Source: Polaromonas sp. (GTDB lineage Bacteria; Pseudomonadota; Gammaproteobacteria; Burkholderiales; Burkholderiaceae_C). Taken from it: a DNA stretch of 64,000 bases. The notes below the pieces were generated by a model, which saw only the letters and a program-made list of their open reading frames with translations, was not told where the DNA came from and ran no database searches. The stretch is from NCBI GenBank assembly GCA_013297865.1, contig JAAFIP010000009.1:62001-126000 (forward strand), given 5' to 3'. Positions 33,763 through 41,575 of this stretch are shown piece after piece; the first letter of the stretch is position 1; each line of letters begins with the position of its first letter. The position numbers and the translations under genes are program-made.

Positions 33763-34800
33763 TTACTTCTTGATGGCTGGCAGGACGTTGAGCTCCGTGC
33801 TGGTGGGCAGGAAGCTGGCGCTCCAGACGGCGTCGGGGTTCACACGGCTCTTGGTGGCAAATGCGTCCGACACCTGGCTGGCCATCAGGCTCAGGCGGCC
33901 TGGCACCACTTTTCCAAAGCCTTCTTCGCGTGCGCTGGGGCTGTTGATGGCGGTGTCAATGGCCAGCTGGAAGCGGCGGGTTTCCAGCTCGGTGTTGATG
34001 ATGCCGTCGCGGGCTTTGACATATTCGATGGCCGCCTTGGGGTTGGCCATGGCTTCCTTGGCGCCCTTGGTAAAGGCCAGCAGGAAGGCCTTGACCGCAG
34101 CGGGGTTTTCCTTGATCAGCTTGGGGCTGGCGATGATGGCGTTGCCATACAGCTTCACGCCATTGGTGGCGTAGGGGATGATGGTCACTTCGTCGGCCTT
34201 CACGCCACGCGCTTCCAGGTTGAGCAGGCTGGTGAAGGTGAAGCCGGTGATGGCGTCCACATCGCCGCGGGCGAGCATGGTCTCACGCAGGGGTGGGTCC
34301 ATGCTGGTCCACTGCACGCCGCTGACGTTGTTGGCCTTGGCAAAAATCGGGAAGCTGCGGCGGCCTGCGTCAAACACGGGAGCGCCGAGTTTTTTGCCGT
34401 TCAGGTCGGCGGTGGATTTGATGCCTGATTTCTTCAGCGCCATCACCGAAGCGGGCGTGTTGTTGTACACCATCATCACGGCCACCGGCTTGTTGGGCGC
34501 GTCGGGGTTGTTGGCGTGGAACTCCATCAGCGCGGCAATGTCAGCAAAGCCCATGTCGTAGGTGCCCGAAGCCACCCGCGTGACCGCGCCGCCCGAGCCG
34601 TTGCCCGCGTCGATGGTGACGTCCAGCTTGGCGTCCTTGAAGTAGCCTTTGGCCGCCGGTGCCAGAAACAGGGCCGAGGGGCCTTCAAAACGCCAGTCGA
34701 GCTGGAATTTGATGGGCGTGAGGGCCTGGGCCGATGCGGCAGAAAAAGACAGTGCGCAGGCGGTGGCCAGTGCCAGTTGAATGAAGCTACGGGTTTTCAT
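33763..34800 (-). CDS. ABC transporter solute-binding protein, SsuA/THI5/NMT1-like
   Basis: A 345-residue periplasmic receptor. The signal peptide RSFIQLALATACALSFSAAS ends about residue 26. PIKFQLDWRFEGPSALFLAP and KGYFKDAKLDVTI match the NMT1/SsuA group, whose members bind nitrate, sulfonates, hydroxymethylpyrimidine or similar small ligands. It heads the transporter set with the ATPase and permease downstream. Directly upstream are purine-catabolic enzymes, so uptake of a ureide or pyrimidine is a reasonable but unproved guess. The 34801-34992 spacer shows nothing beyond a likely promoter. Confidence 0.88.
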   Translation of the reverse strand: MKTRSFIQLALATACALSFSAASAQALTPIKFQLDWRFEGPSALFLAPAAKGYFKDAKLDVTIDAGNGSGGAVTRVASGTYDMGFADIAALMEFHANNPDAPNKPVAVMMVYNNTPASVMALKKSGIKSTADLNGKKLGAPVFDAGRRSFPIFAKANNVSGVQWTSMDPPLRETMLARGDVDAITGFTFTSLLNLEARGVKADEVTIIPYATNGVKLYGNAIIASPKLIKENPAAVKAFLLAFTKGAKEAMANPKAAIEYVKARDGIINTELETRRFQLAIDTAINSPSAREEGFGKVVPGRLSLMASQVSDAFATKSRVNPDAVWSASFLPTSTELNVLPAIKK

Positions 34801-34992
34801 AAAGTTTCCGAACAATAAAAATAACAAAACAAATACAGCTAAGTACAAAGTGACAACGCAAAAGTATGCAAAGTCGATGCCAATGCAAACCCTCAATTGT
34901 CGCCGACCTTCACCAGCTTGGTGCATTTATGCAGCACTTTGACACTGGACTCCCTAAAATGGATCGTGGTGTTTTGGATGACTCCCTTGAAC

Positions 34993-36240
34993 TCAAAGCG
35001 CCAGCAGATCATGCAGGCTGCGTGCGATCACCTTGGTGGCACGGCGTAAATCCTCCAGTGCCAGCCGCTCATCGGCGCGCTTGGCGTGGCTCTCCAGCAC
35101 AGTGCGGGGCCCTGCGCCATAGATGACGCCGGGGATGCCGTGTGCACCATACAGGCGCACGTCGGTATACAGCGGAGTGCCCATGGCGGGGATGGCTTCG
35201 CCCAGCACGGCTTGGGCGTGCTTTTGCAGGGTTTTTACCAGGGGCTTATTGCCCGGCAGGGGCTGCATGCTGTGGGCCAAGAGCAGGCGTTTGATGTCCA
35301 CGGTAATGTCCGGGTAGGTCGCTGCCGCATCGGCAATCACCTGGCGGATGCTGGCCTCGACCTCGGCGGGGTTTTCCTCGGGGATCATGCGGCGGTCGAG
35401 CTTGAAGCTCACTTTACCGGGCACCACATTGGTATTGGTGCCGCCTTCGATGCGGCCCACGTTGAGGTAGGGGTGGCTGATGCCTTCGACTTTGCTGGTG
35501 ATCTGCTTGTAAGTGGTGTTTTGGGCATACAGGGCGTTGAGAATCTTCACCGCGCCTTGCAGGGCGTCCACGCCGGTATGAGGAATGGCCGCGTGGGCCA
35601 TCTTGCCGTGCACCGTCACCTCCATCTGCAGGCAGCCGTTGTGCGCAGTGATCACCTGGTAGCTAAAGCCTGCGGCGATCATCAGGTCAGGCCGGGTCAG
35701 GCCTTTTTTGAGCAGCCAGCCCGGGCCCAGCTCGCCGCCAAACTCTTCGTCATAGGTGAAGTGCAGCTCCACGCTGCCCGCTGTGGGCTTGGCTACCGCT
35801 TCCAGGGCGCGGGTGGCGAAGGTGAAGCTGGCAAAGTCGCTCTTGCTGACCGCGGCGGCGCGGCCGTAGACGAAGCCGTTGTCGATCTCGCCGCCATAGG
35901 GGTTTTTGGTCCAGCCTTCGCCGGGGGGCACCACGTCGCCATGGGCGTTCAGCGCAATGGTTTTGCCCCCGCCCCCTTCACCTGCAGCGTCATACTTGCG
36001 CCGCACGATCAGGTTGGTGATGGACTGCATGCCGTATTCGGCCAGCTCGGCGGCGCTGGGGCTGTGTTTTTCGGCTTGAAAACCATAGTCTTCCAGCAGC
36101 GCAGCCGTGCGCTCGGCGTGCGGCGCGTTGTTGCCGGGCGGCGTGTCGGTGGGCACCTGGATCAGCGCCTGCAGGAACTTGATTTCCTCGTCAAAGTGCG
36201 TGTCAATCCAGGCGTCAAGCTGTTGGTAAATCGTGGTCAT
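34993..36240 (-). CDS. M20-family metallo-amidohydrolase
   Basis: A 415-residue M20 enzyme of the ArgE/DapE/CPG2 group. Metal and catalytic signatures are LNAHGDVVPPGEGW, YGRAAAVSKSDFASF (in place of the usual GRGxxDMK) and FTYDEEFGGELG. A C-terminal SHAKRADERL supplies the last metal His. Its start overlaps the stop of the UraD-AllC gene by four bases (ATGA), so it is translated with the allantoin genes. It could act on ureidoglycolate, carbamoyl or another late intermediate of purine breakdown, but the sequence does not fix the substrate. Confidence 0.85.
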   Translation of the reverse strand: MTTIYQQLDAWIDTHFDEEIKFLQALIQVPTDTPPGNNAPHAERTAALLEDYGFQAEKHSPSAAELAEYGMQSITNLIVRRKYDAAGEGGGGKTIALNAHGDVVPPGEGWTKNPYGGEIDNGFVYGRAAAVSKSDFASFTFATRALEAVAKPTAGSVELHFTYDEEFGGELGPGWLLKKGLTRPDLMIAAGFSYQVITAHNGCLQMEVTVHGKMAHAAIPHTGVDALQGAVKILNALYAQNTTYKQITSKVEGISHPYLNVGRIEGGTNTNVVPGKVSFKLDRRMIPEENPAEVEASIRQVIADAAATYPDITVDIKRLLLAHSMQPLPGNKPLVKTLQKHAQAVLGEAIPAMGTPLYTDVRLYGAHGIPGVIYGAGPRTVLESHAKRADERLALEDLRRATKVIARSLHDLLAL

Positions 36241-38057
36241 GGCGTGGGCGATAGGTGTTCTTGCTGGAGCTGGCTGAGCAGATGGTCAAAGGCCTGCAGG
36301 CACAGTTGCATGTCGTCGCTGGTGGTGCTCTCCAGCGGGTTGTGGCTGATGCCGGAGTTTTCGCCGCGCACAAACAGCATGGCCTGCGGCATCACGGTGT
36401 GCAGTTTCATGGCATCGTGGCCCGCGCCACTGGGCATGCGATAGACGGGCAGGCCGCAGTGGGCCACGGCTTTTTCCCAGCGCGCCTGCCATGCGCTGTG
36501 GCTGGGGGCGGCGGCGGCGCGCAGGGTCTCTTCGGTGCTGTAGCGCAGGCCGCGCTTGTCGCAGATGCCTTCCAGCTGGGCCAGTACATCGTTCACCAAT
36601 GCATCGCGCTGGGCATCAGTGGGCGCGCGCATGTCCAGCGAGAACAAGCAGCGCCCCGGCACCACATTGATCGAGCCGCCCGGCACATTAAGCAGGCCAA
36701 TGGTGGCTACCGAGTTGCCGTCCTGGGCGGCGCGCTGCTCCAGATACAGAGACAGCTCGGCCACGGCGGCAGCGGCGTCGCGGCGGCGGTTCATGGGTGT
36801 GGTGCCTGCGTGGCTGGCCATGCCAATCACCTCGCACTGCAGGCGCACGCTGCCGTTGATGCTGGTCACCACGCCCAGCGGCAGGTTCAGCTCGTTGAGC
36901 ACCGGGCCTTGCTCGATATGGATCTCTACAAAGCCCAGATACTGCGCCGGGTCACGCTGGATGCTGGCGATGCGCTCGGGTTGCAGGCCCGCGCTGTGCA
37001 TGGCCTCGCGCATGCTGATGCCGTCGGCATCGCGCTGCTCCAGCCAGGCGGAGTTGAACTCGCCGGTGAGCGCGCCAGAGCCCAAAAAAGTAGCCCGGTA
37101 GCGCTGGCCTTCTTCCTCGGCAAAGGCCACCACCTCAATACCGAAGGGCAGGCGCTGGCCTGCGCGGTGCAGCTGGCGCACACACATCATCGGCGCGTAG
37201 ATGCCCAGGCGGCCGTCGTACTTGCCACCGTTGCGCACCGTGTCGTAATGGCTGCCAGTGAGCAGATATAGAGGTGTTTTAGGGCTCTGGCCCAATGGAA
37301 TATCGCGGGAGTAGCTATTATTTTCATAGCGTCCTACCACATTGCCTACCGCATCAATCTCCACCAGGTCAAAGCCGCAGTCGCGCATTTGCTGGGCGAT
37401 CTGGGCGGCGCAGGCGCGGTGCGCGTCGGTCAGGTAGGTGACGGTAAGCTGGCCCTGCTCTTTGAAGCCGGGGTCGCTGTGCTGGGCCAGCGCCTCGTGC
37501 CAGTCCCACAGCGCGTTGCCCAGCTCGGGCTGCGCGGCAAACTTGTCGGCCAGGCGAATCTCGGCGATGCGGTGAATCTGGCGCAGGCATTCCTGCAGTT
37601 CAAAGTCGGGGTGGCCGTGCAAGCGCCGCTCAAAGGTGGCGATGATCTGCTGTTTGCTCAGGCCCGTGCCGCGCGGCCCGCGCACGGCCAGAATGAAAGG
37701 CCAGCCAAATTTGGCGTTGTAGTCGGCATTGAGCTTTTGCAGGGTGGCAAACTCCTGCGGCGTGCAATGGGTCAGGCCGGCTTTGCTTTGCTCGGTGCTG
37801 GATTCGGCGGTGAGGGAGTTGTCCACCATCGCCTTGCCAGCGAGCTCGGGGTGGGCGCGGATCAGGCCCAGCTGGGCTTCGCGGTTGGCTTGGGTGACTG
37901 CTGTGCTCAAGGCATATTTGAGCGCTGCCAGTGAGGCAAAGGGCCGCTGCGCCAGGGCTTTCTCGGCGATCCACGGCGAATGCTCGTACACGCCGTCCAG
38001 CATGTCCAGGGCCTGGGCTGCGGTGGCCGTGTTGAGTTGCGTCAGGCTCAGGCTCAT
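36237..38057 (-). CDS. OHCU decarboxylase-allantoate amidohydrolase fusion
   Basis: A 606-residue bifunctional protein. Residues about 1-170 are UraD (2-oxo-4-hydroxy-4-carboxy-5-ureidoimidazoline decarboxylase; HPELAGK, EQSKAGLTHCT, FGWPFILAVRG). Residues about 190-600 are an AllC-type M20 amidohydrolase (GSHYDTVRNGGKYDGRLGI, AFAEEEGQRY, VEIHIEQGPVLNE, MPSGAGHDAM). It would make S-allantoin and later open allantoate. Residues about 242-258 (YENNSYSRDIPLGQSP) come from a TCCCGCG repeat at the hairpin loop just before the metal-binding strand. Four-base overlaps join it to puuE upstream and the M20 gene downstream. Confidence 0.92.
   Translation of the reverse strand: MSLSLTQLNTATAAQALDMLDGVYEHSPWIAEKALAQRPFASLAALKYALSTAVTQANREAQLGLIRAHPELAGKAMVDNSLTAESSTEQSKAGLTHCTPQEFATLQKLNADYNAKFGWPFILAVRGPRGTGLSKQQIIATFERRLHGHPDFELQECLRQIHRIAEIRLADKFAAQPELGNALWDWHEALAQHSDPGFKEQGQLTVTYLTDAHRACAAQIAQQMRDCGFDLVEIDAVGNVVGRYENNSYSRDIPLGQSPKTPLYLLTGSHYDTVRNGGKYDGRLGIYAPMMCVRQLHRAGQRLPFGIEVVAFAEEEGQRYRATFLGSGALTGEFNSAWLEQRDADGISMREAMHSAGLQPERIASIQRDPAQYLGFVEIHIEQGPVLNELNLPLGVVTSINGSVRLQCEVIGMASHAGTTPMNRRRDAAAAVAELSLYLEQRAAQDGNSVATIGLLNVPGGSINVVPGRCLFSLDMRAPTDAQRDALVNDVLAQLEGICDKRGLRYSTEETLRAAAAPSHSAWQARWEKAVAHCGLPVYRMPSGAGHDAMKLHTVMPQAMLFVRGENSGISHNPLESTTSDDMQLCLQAFDHLLSQLQQEHLSPTP
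37282..37330 (-). repeat. TCCCGCG element, copy 10, inside uraD-allC
   Basis: Reverse on the plus strand, thus sense with the gene: GCTAT-GAAAATA-ATAGC, core TACTCCCGCGATATTCCATT, GGGC-CAG-AGCCC hairpin. It encodes YENNSYSRDIPLGQSP, in a surface loop before GSHYDTV. Confidence 0.92.
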
Positions 38058-39031
38058 GGCAGCGCTTTCAATGGATGCACCTTGCGCCAGTGCTGCGCAA
38101 TCTGCACGCGCTGCGCCACCCACACCTGGCTGTGCTTTTCGATATGGTCCAAAAAGCGCTGCAGCGCGGTGATGCGGCCCGGGCGGCCCAGCAGGCGGCA
38201 GTGCATGCCAATGCTCATCATCTTGGGCGCGTTCAGGCCCGCAGGGTCACCCTCGGCGTACAGCGCGTCGAAGGTGTCTTTCATGTACTGGAAGAACGGG
38301 TCGGCATGCGAATAGCCCTGCGGCAGCGCAAAACGCATGTCGTTGCAGTCCAGCGTGTAGGGCACGATGAGCTGATGGGCATCCGTGCCATCGGTCTTGC
38401 GCACTTTCATCCAAAACGGCAGGTCGTCGCCGTAGTAGTCACTGTCGTAGGCAAAGCCGCCGTAGTCGGCCACCAGGCGGCGGGTGTGGGGGCTGTCGCG
38501 GCCGGTGTACCAGCCTGCGCCATGCAGATGGCGTGGCTCGCCTTGTTTTGCGCCAGTGAGGGCGAGCAGCGTGTCCATCGCCAGGCGCATGTGTTCGCGC
38601 TCGGTGGCTTCATCCACGTTCTGGTAGCTGATCCACTTGTGGCCGTGGCAGGCGATCTCGTGGCCCAGCTCCACGAATGCAGCAGTAACGTCGGGGCTGC
38701 GCTGCAAAGCGCTGGAGACGCCAAACACGGTCAGCGGCAGCTTGCGCTTTTCAAACTCACGCAGAATGCGCCACACGCCTGCGCGCGAGCCGTATTCGTA
38801 AATGCCTTCCATGCTGATGTGCCTGTCGGGGAAGGCGGCAGGGTTGAACATCTCGCTTAAAAACTGTTCGCTGGCGGGGTCGCCATGCAGGACGGCGTTT
38901 TCGCCACCTTCCTCGTAGTTGAGCACAAACTGCACCGCAATGCGCGCGCCACCTGGCCACTGGGCGTGCGGCGGTGTGCGGCCATAGCCTGCCAGGTCGC
39001 GAGGGTAGGGGGCGGTGCTGTCGTAGATCAT
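38054..39031 (-). CDS. puuE: Allantoinase PuuE (polysaccharide-deacetylase fold)
   Basis: A 325-residue metal-independent type allantoinase that opens allantoin to allantoate. Typical PuuE stretches are YPRDLAGYGRTPPHAQWPGG, AVQFVLNYEEGGENAVLHGD, FPDRHISMEGIYEYGSRAGV and ACHGHKWISYQNVDEATERE. The fold is the NodB/polysaccharide deacetylase barrel, not the amidohydrolase fold of AllB. ATGA overlaps tie it to the GntR gene upstream and the UraD-AllC fusion downstream, so regulator, steps three to five and an M20 enzyme form one coupled unit. Confidence 0.95.
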   Translation of the reverse strand: MIYDSTAPYPRDLAGYGRTPPHAQWPGGARIAVQFVLNYEEGGENAVLHGDPASEQFLSEMFNPAAFPDRHISMEGIYEYGSRAGVWRILREFEKRKLPLTVFGVSSALQRSPDVTAAFVELGHEIACHGHKWISYQNVDEATEREHMRLAMDTLLALTGAKQGEPRHLHGAGWYTGRDSPHTRRLVADYGGFAYDSDYYGDDLPFWMKVRKTDGTDAHQLIVPYTLDCNDMRFALPQGYSHADPFFQYMKDTFDALYAEGDPAGLNAPKMMSIGMHCRLLGRPGRITALQRFLDHIEKHSQVWVAQRVQIAQHWRKVHPLKALP

Positions 39032-39753
39032 AGGGGGCTCAGCGGCGACTGCGCGGTGGGCATGTCCAGCTGCATGGTGGAGTGAAAACCAGAATCCAGC
39101 GCATGGGTGACGTCGCTGCTGGGTGGCTTGCGGTCAAAGGTCAGATTGCTCACGACATTGAGCAGGTGTTCTTCCATCAGCCTCACTGCCAGCGCCTCGT
39201 CTTTGGCCACCATCGCGCCTACGATGCGGATATGCTCCTGGTTCGAGTCTTGTGCGCCTTGCATGCTCTGGTACATCAGGGTGATCAGCGCGCAGCGCGA
39301 AATCAAATCGCGCAGCATCTTCTCGAGCACCGCGTTGCCCAGCAGCCTGGCGATCAGCACATGAAAATCTCCCAGCATCTCCACGCGGCCTGTTGCATTG
39401 CCCTGGGACACAGCCTCTTTCTCGGCCAGCAGATGCTCACGCAGTGCACGGATCTGTGCGGGGTCGATCTGGCGCACAAACTGGCGCGTCATCTCCACCT
39501 CCAGCATGCGGCGCACCTCAAACACCTGCTGCGCTTCCTGCAGCGAGGGCGCGGCCACAAACGCGCCCCGCGCCGGCTCAATCACCACCAGGCGCTGCTG
39601 CTCCAGCTGGTACAGTGCCTGGCGCACCAGGGTGCGCGAGACGCCAAAATGGTCCGCCAGCTTCTGCTCCACCAGCTTGGCGCCGGGCTGCAGTCGATGC
39701 TCCACAATAGCCTTGGAGAGGGATTCGACGATCTGGGTGGTGGTAGATTCCAT
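39028..39753 (-). CDS. GntR-family (FCD) regulator of the purine-catabolism block
   Basis: A 241-residue regulator. Winged helix at about residues 10-75 (KLVEQKLADHFGVSRTLVRQ, then RLVVIEPARGAFVA) and FCD ligand domain at about 85-215. It is the first gene of the minus-strand operon with puuE, uraD-allC and M20, joined by four-base overlaps. It is divergent from uraH. The palindrome TGTATACA lies between the two genes, and the same 11-base TGTATACACTT occurs 94 bases before puuD. The effector may be allantoin or another purine intermediate; this is inferred from context. Confidence 0.88.
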   Translation of the reverse strand: MESTTTQIVESLSKAIVEHRLQPGAKLVEQKLADHFGVSRTLVRQALYQLEQQRLVVIEPARGAFVAAPSLQEAQQVFEVRRMLEVEMTRQFVRQIDPAQIRALREHLLAEKEAVSQGNATGRVEMLGDFHVLIARLLGNAVLEKMLRDLISRCALITLMYQSMQGAQDSNQEHIRIVGAMVAKDEALAVRLMEEHLLNVVSNLTFDRKPPSSDVTHALDSGFHSTMQLDMPTAQSPLSPL

Positions 39754-39777
39754 GGATGTCTCAAAGAGTACCTAGAT

Positions 39778-39797
39778 TGTATACACTTCAGTGTACA
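39778..39797. promoter_or_regulatory. Probable GntR operator between GntR and uraH
   Basis: TGTATACACTTCAGTGTACA, an imperfect palindrome with arms TGTATACACT and AGTGTACA, between the divergent GntR and uraH genes. The first 11 bases recur exactly at 52417-52427 upstream of puuD. Confidence 0.65.
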
Positions 39798-39845
39798 GTA
39801 ACAATGCTGTAACACCTGATTGACGTTTGACCAAAGGATTTCGCC

Positions 39846-40199
39846 ATGGGACTCTCCACGCACGTACTCGACACCATGCACGGCTGTCCAGCGGCAGGCA
39901 TGGGGGTGACGTTGTCTACGGTGACTGACGGCGCGGCAAGTGTAGTGAAGCGTTTTGTCCTCAATGCCGATGGCCGCAACCCGGACGGCCCGCTGTATGA
40001 CAACGCCTCACTCAAGACGGGACAGTACCGTTTGAGCTTTGAGGTCGCCGCCTATTTCAAGGCCCGCGGCGTGAGCCTGCCCGAGCCTGCGTTTTTGGAG
40101 GTGGTGCATCTGGACTTTGGTATCGCCCATGCCGATCAGCACTACCATGTCCCGCTGTTGTGCACGCCCTGGAGCTATTCAACCTACCGGGGTAGCTGA
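39846..40199 (+). CDS. uraH: 5-hydroxyisourate hydrolase
   Basis: A 117-residue transthyretin-fold enzyme that opens 5-hydroxyisourate to OHCU. LSTHVLDTMHGCPAAGM is the family start with its His, HYHVPLLCTPWSYSTYRGS is the end, and the C-terminal YRGS tetrapeptide is diagnostic versus animal transthyretin. AAAGGA lies about 8 bases before the ATG. It is divergent from the GntR-puuE operon, with the shared operator between them. Confidence 0.95.
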   Translation: MGLSTHVLDTMHGCPAAGMGVTLSTVTDGAASVVKRFVLNADGRNPDGPLYDNASLKTGQYRLSFEVAAYFKARGVSLPEPAFLEVVHLDFGIAHADQHYHVPLLCTPWSYSTYRGS

Positions 40200-40301
40200 G
40201 TCCAAGCTTGCAAGGGCAGCCCTGCAGCGGGCCATGTCACTGCGCTGTCAAAAAATTGCGGCACAATCACTCCTTTGTATTGATCCCAGCAGAGAATTTA
40301 T

Positions 40302-41288
40302 ATGCCTAATCGTCGCTCAGCCCTTAAAAATATCGCGGGAGCAGCTACTGTATTGATAGCATCTCCTTCGATGGTCCATGCCCAGACCAGCAGTGACAAA
40401 GTCATCAAAATCATCGTGCCTTTTGCGCCCGGCGCTGGCACAGACGCCGTGGGCAGGCTGATGGCGCAAAAGCTCGGCGAGCTGCTGGGCCAGAGCGTGG
40501 TGGTGGAAAACCGCAGCGGCGCCAGCGGAGCCATCGGCGCCAAATTTGTGGCTGACGCGGCCCCTGATGGCAACACCCTGCTGCTGGCTGCCGCGCCCTT
40601 TACCACCGTGCCCGCAGCCATCGCTGGCTCTGGCTACGACCCGGTGCGCCAGTTCGCGCCCGTGGGCATGATTGCCAGCGGCCCGCTGGTGTGGGCGGTC
40701 AACAAAGACCTGCCCGTGAAAAATCTGGCCGAATTGATCTTGCTGGCCAAAAGCAAACCTGGCGCGCTCAACTACGGCTCTGCAGGCGCAGGCGGCATCA
40801 ATCACCTGGTGCTGGAAATGCTCAAAAACCGCAGCGGCACCTTCATCACCCACATTCCCTACCGCGGCATTGCGCCCGCCACCATGGACATGATCGGCGG
40901 GCAGATCCAAATGGTCACCGGCACTGTGCCTGCGCTCAACCCATTCATCAAGGATGGCCGTGTCAAGGCGCTGGCCGTCACCAGTGCCAAGCGCAGCCCG
41001 GCCTTGCCTGAGGTGCCAAGCATGGCCGAGTCGGGCTTTGCAGGCTTTGATGTGCTGAACTATTTTGGTCTGATGGCCCCCAAAGCCACCCCAGCCGCAG
41101 TGATTGACCGGCTGAACGCCGCACTGGCCAAGGCCGTGGAGCTGCCCGATGTGCGCGCCCGTTTTGCGGCAGACGCCATCGAAAGCGCCACCGGCAGCCC
41201 TGCCCAGCTGGCGGCATTTATCGAGAAAGACTACATGGGCTGGCAGCGGGTAGTGGCCGCGCAAAGCCTCAAAATCGATGCGACTTGA
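40302..41288 (+). CDS. Bug-family TTT receptor with repeat-derived signal peptide
   Basis: A 328-residue periplasmic receptor. KIIVPFAPGAGTDAVGRLMA and IPYRGIAPATMDMIGGQIQM are the two Bug signatures. The signal peptide MPNRRSALKNIAGAATVLIA followed by SPSMVHA is unusual in that residues about 8-20 are encoded by a reverse-orientation TCCCGCG repeat. It lies about 100 bases after uraH on the same strand, so it may import a carboxylate linked to purine breakdown. No TctAB partner is near. A palindromic element follows. Confidence 0.9.
   Translation: MPNRRSALKNIAGAATVLIASPSMVHAQTSSDKVIKIIVPFAPGAGTDAVGRLMAQKLGELLGQSVVVENRSGASGAIGAKFVADAAPDGNTLLLAAAPFTTVPAAIAGSGYDPVRQFAPVGMIASGPLVWAVNKDLPVKNLAELILLAKSKPGALNYGSAGAGGINHLVLEMLKNRSGTFITHIPYRGIAPATMDMIGGQIQMVTGTVPALNPFIKDGRVKALAVTSAKRSPALPEVPSMAESGFAGFDVLNYFGLMAPKATPAAVIDRLNAALAKAVELPDVRARFAADAIESATGSPAQLAAFIEKDYMGWQRVVAAQSLKIDAT
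40322..40360 (-). repeat. TCCCGCG element, copy 11, in a Bug signal peptide
   Basis: Reverse copy lacking the right hairpin: AATATCGCGGGAGCAGCTAC followed by TGTATTG-ATAGC. Nineteen bases of core (40329-40347) match the consensus exactly. In frame it encodes KNIAGAATVLIA, the hydrophobic core of the signal peptide. Confidence 0.88.
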
Positions 41289-41326
41289 AGCTCCCGAATG
41301 TGCGCCAGACGCTTTTGCGCACAGAA

Positions 41327-41495
41327 CTAGGGCCTGTTTACACTATTTTTACAAGATGCGTTGCGAGTCAAAAAAGCCCTGCGCAAGGCGCAAAACGCTG
41401 TCGGGGTCGCGCCCCGACAAGGCTTTGCAACGCCGCGCAGGGCTTTTTTGGTCGCAACCCTTCGCACTTGTAAAAATAGTGTAAACAGGCCCTAG
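41327..41495. repeat. 169-bp nested palindromic element (MITE-like)
   Basis: Perfect 29-bp terminal inverted repeats (41327-41355 and 41467-41495), whose outer end begins CTAGGGCCTGTTTACAC. Inside, a second arm pair (GTTGCGAGTCAAAAAAGCCC with its reverse complement near 41437-41459) and a central hairpin (TGTCGGGG-TCGC-GCCCCGACA region) make almost the whole unit one long hairpin. CTAG at both ends could be a 4-bp target duplication. The A6 and T6 tracts beside the GC-rich stem would also act as a two-way transcription terminator between the Bug gene and the next hydrolase gene. No coding capacity. Confidence 0.9.
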
Positions 41496-41575
41496 AGAGC
41501 TGTCACTGCTTTAGCTCTTGAAATTGCCTGACCAGTTGGCATATGCTGCGCTATTGCCCACTTTACGCACAAACC

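Noticed and set aside
35086-36444. A 452-codon plus-strand open frame opposite the M20 amidohydrolase.
   Set aside because: Antisense shadow of a real gene with known catalytic motifs; Gly/His/Val-rich composition typical of reverse frames.
41279-41484. Short open frames across the 169-bp palindrome.
   Set aside because: They arise from palindromic non-coding DNA, lack ribosome sites and have no sensible composition.
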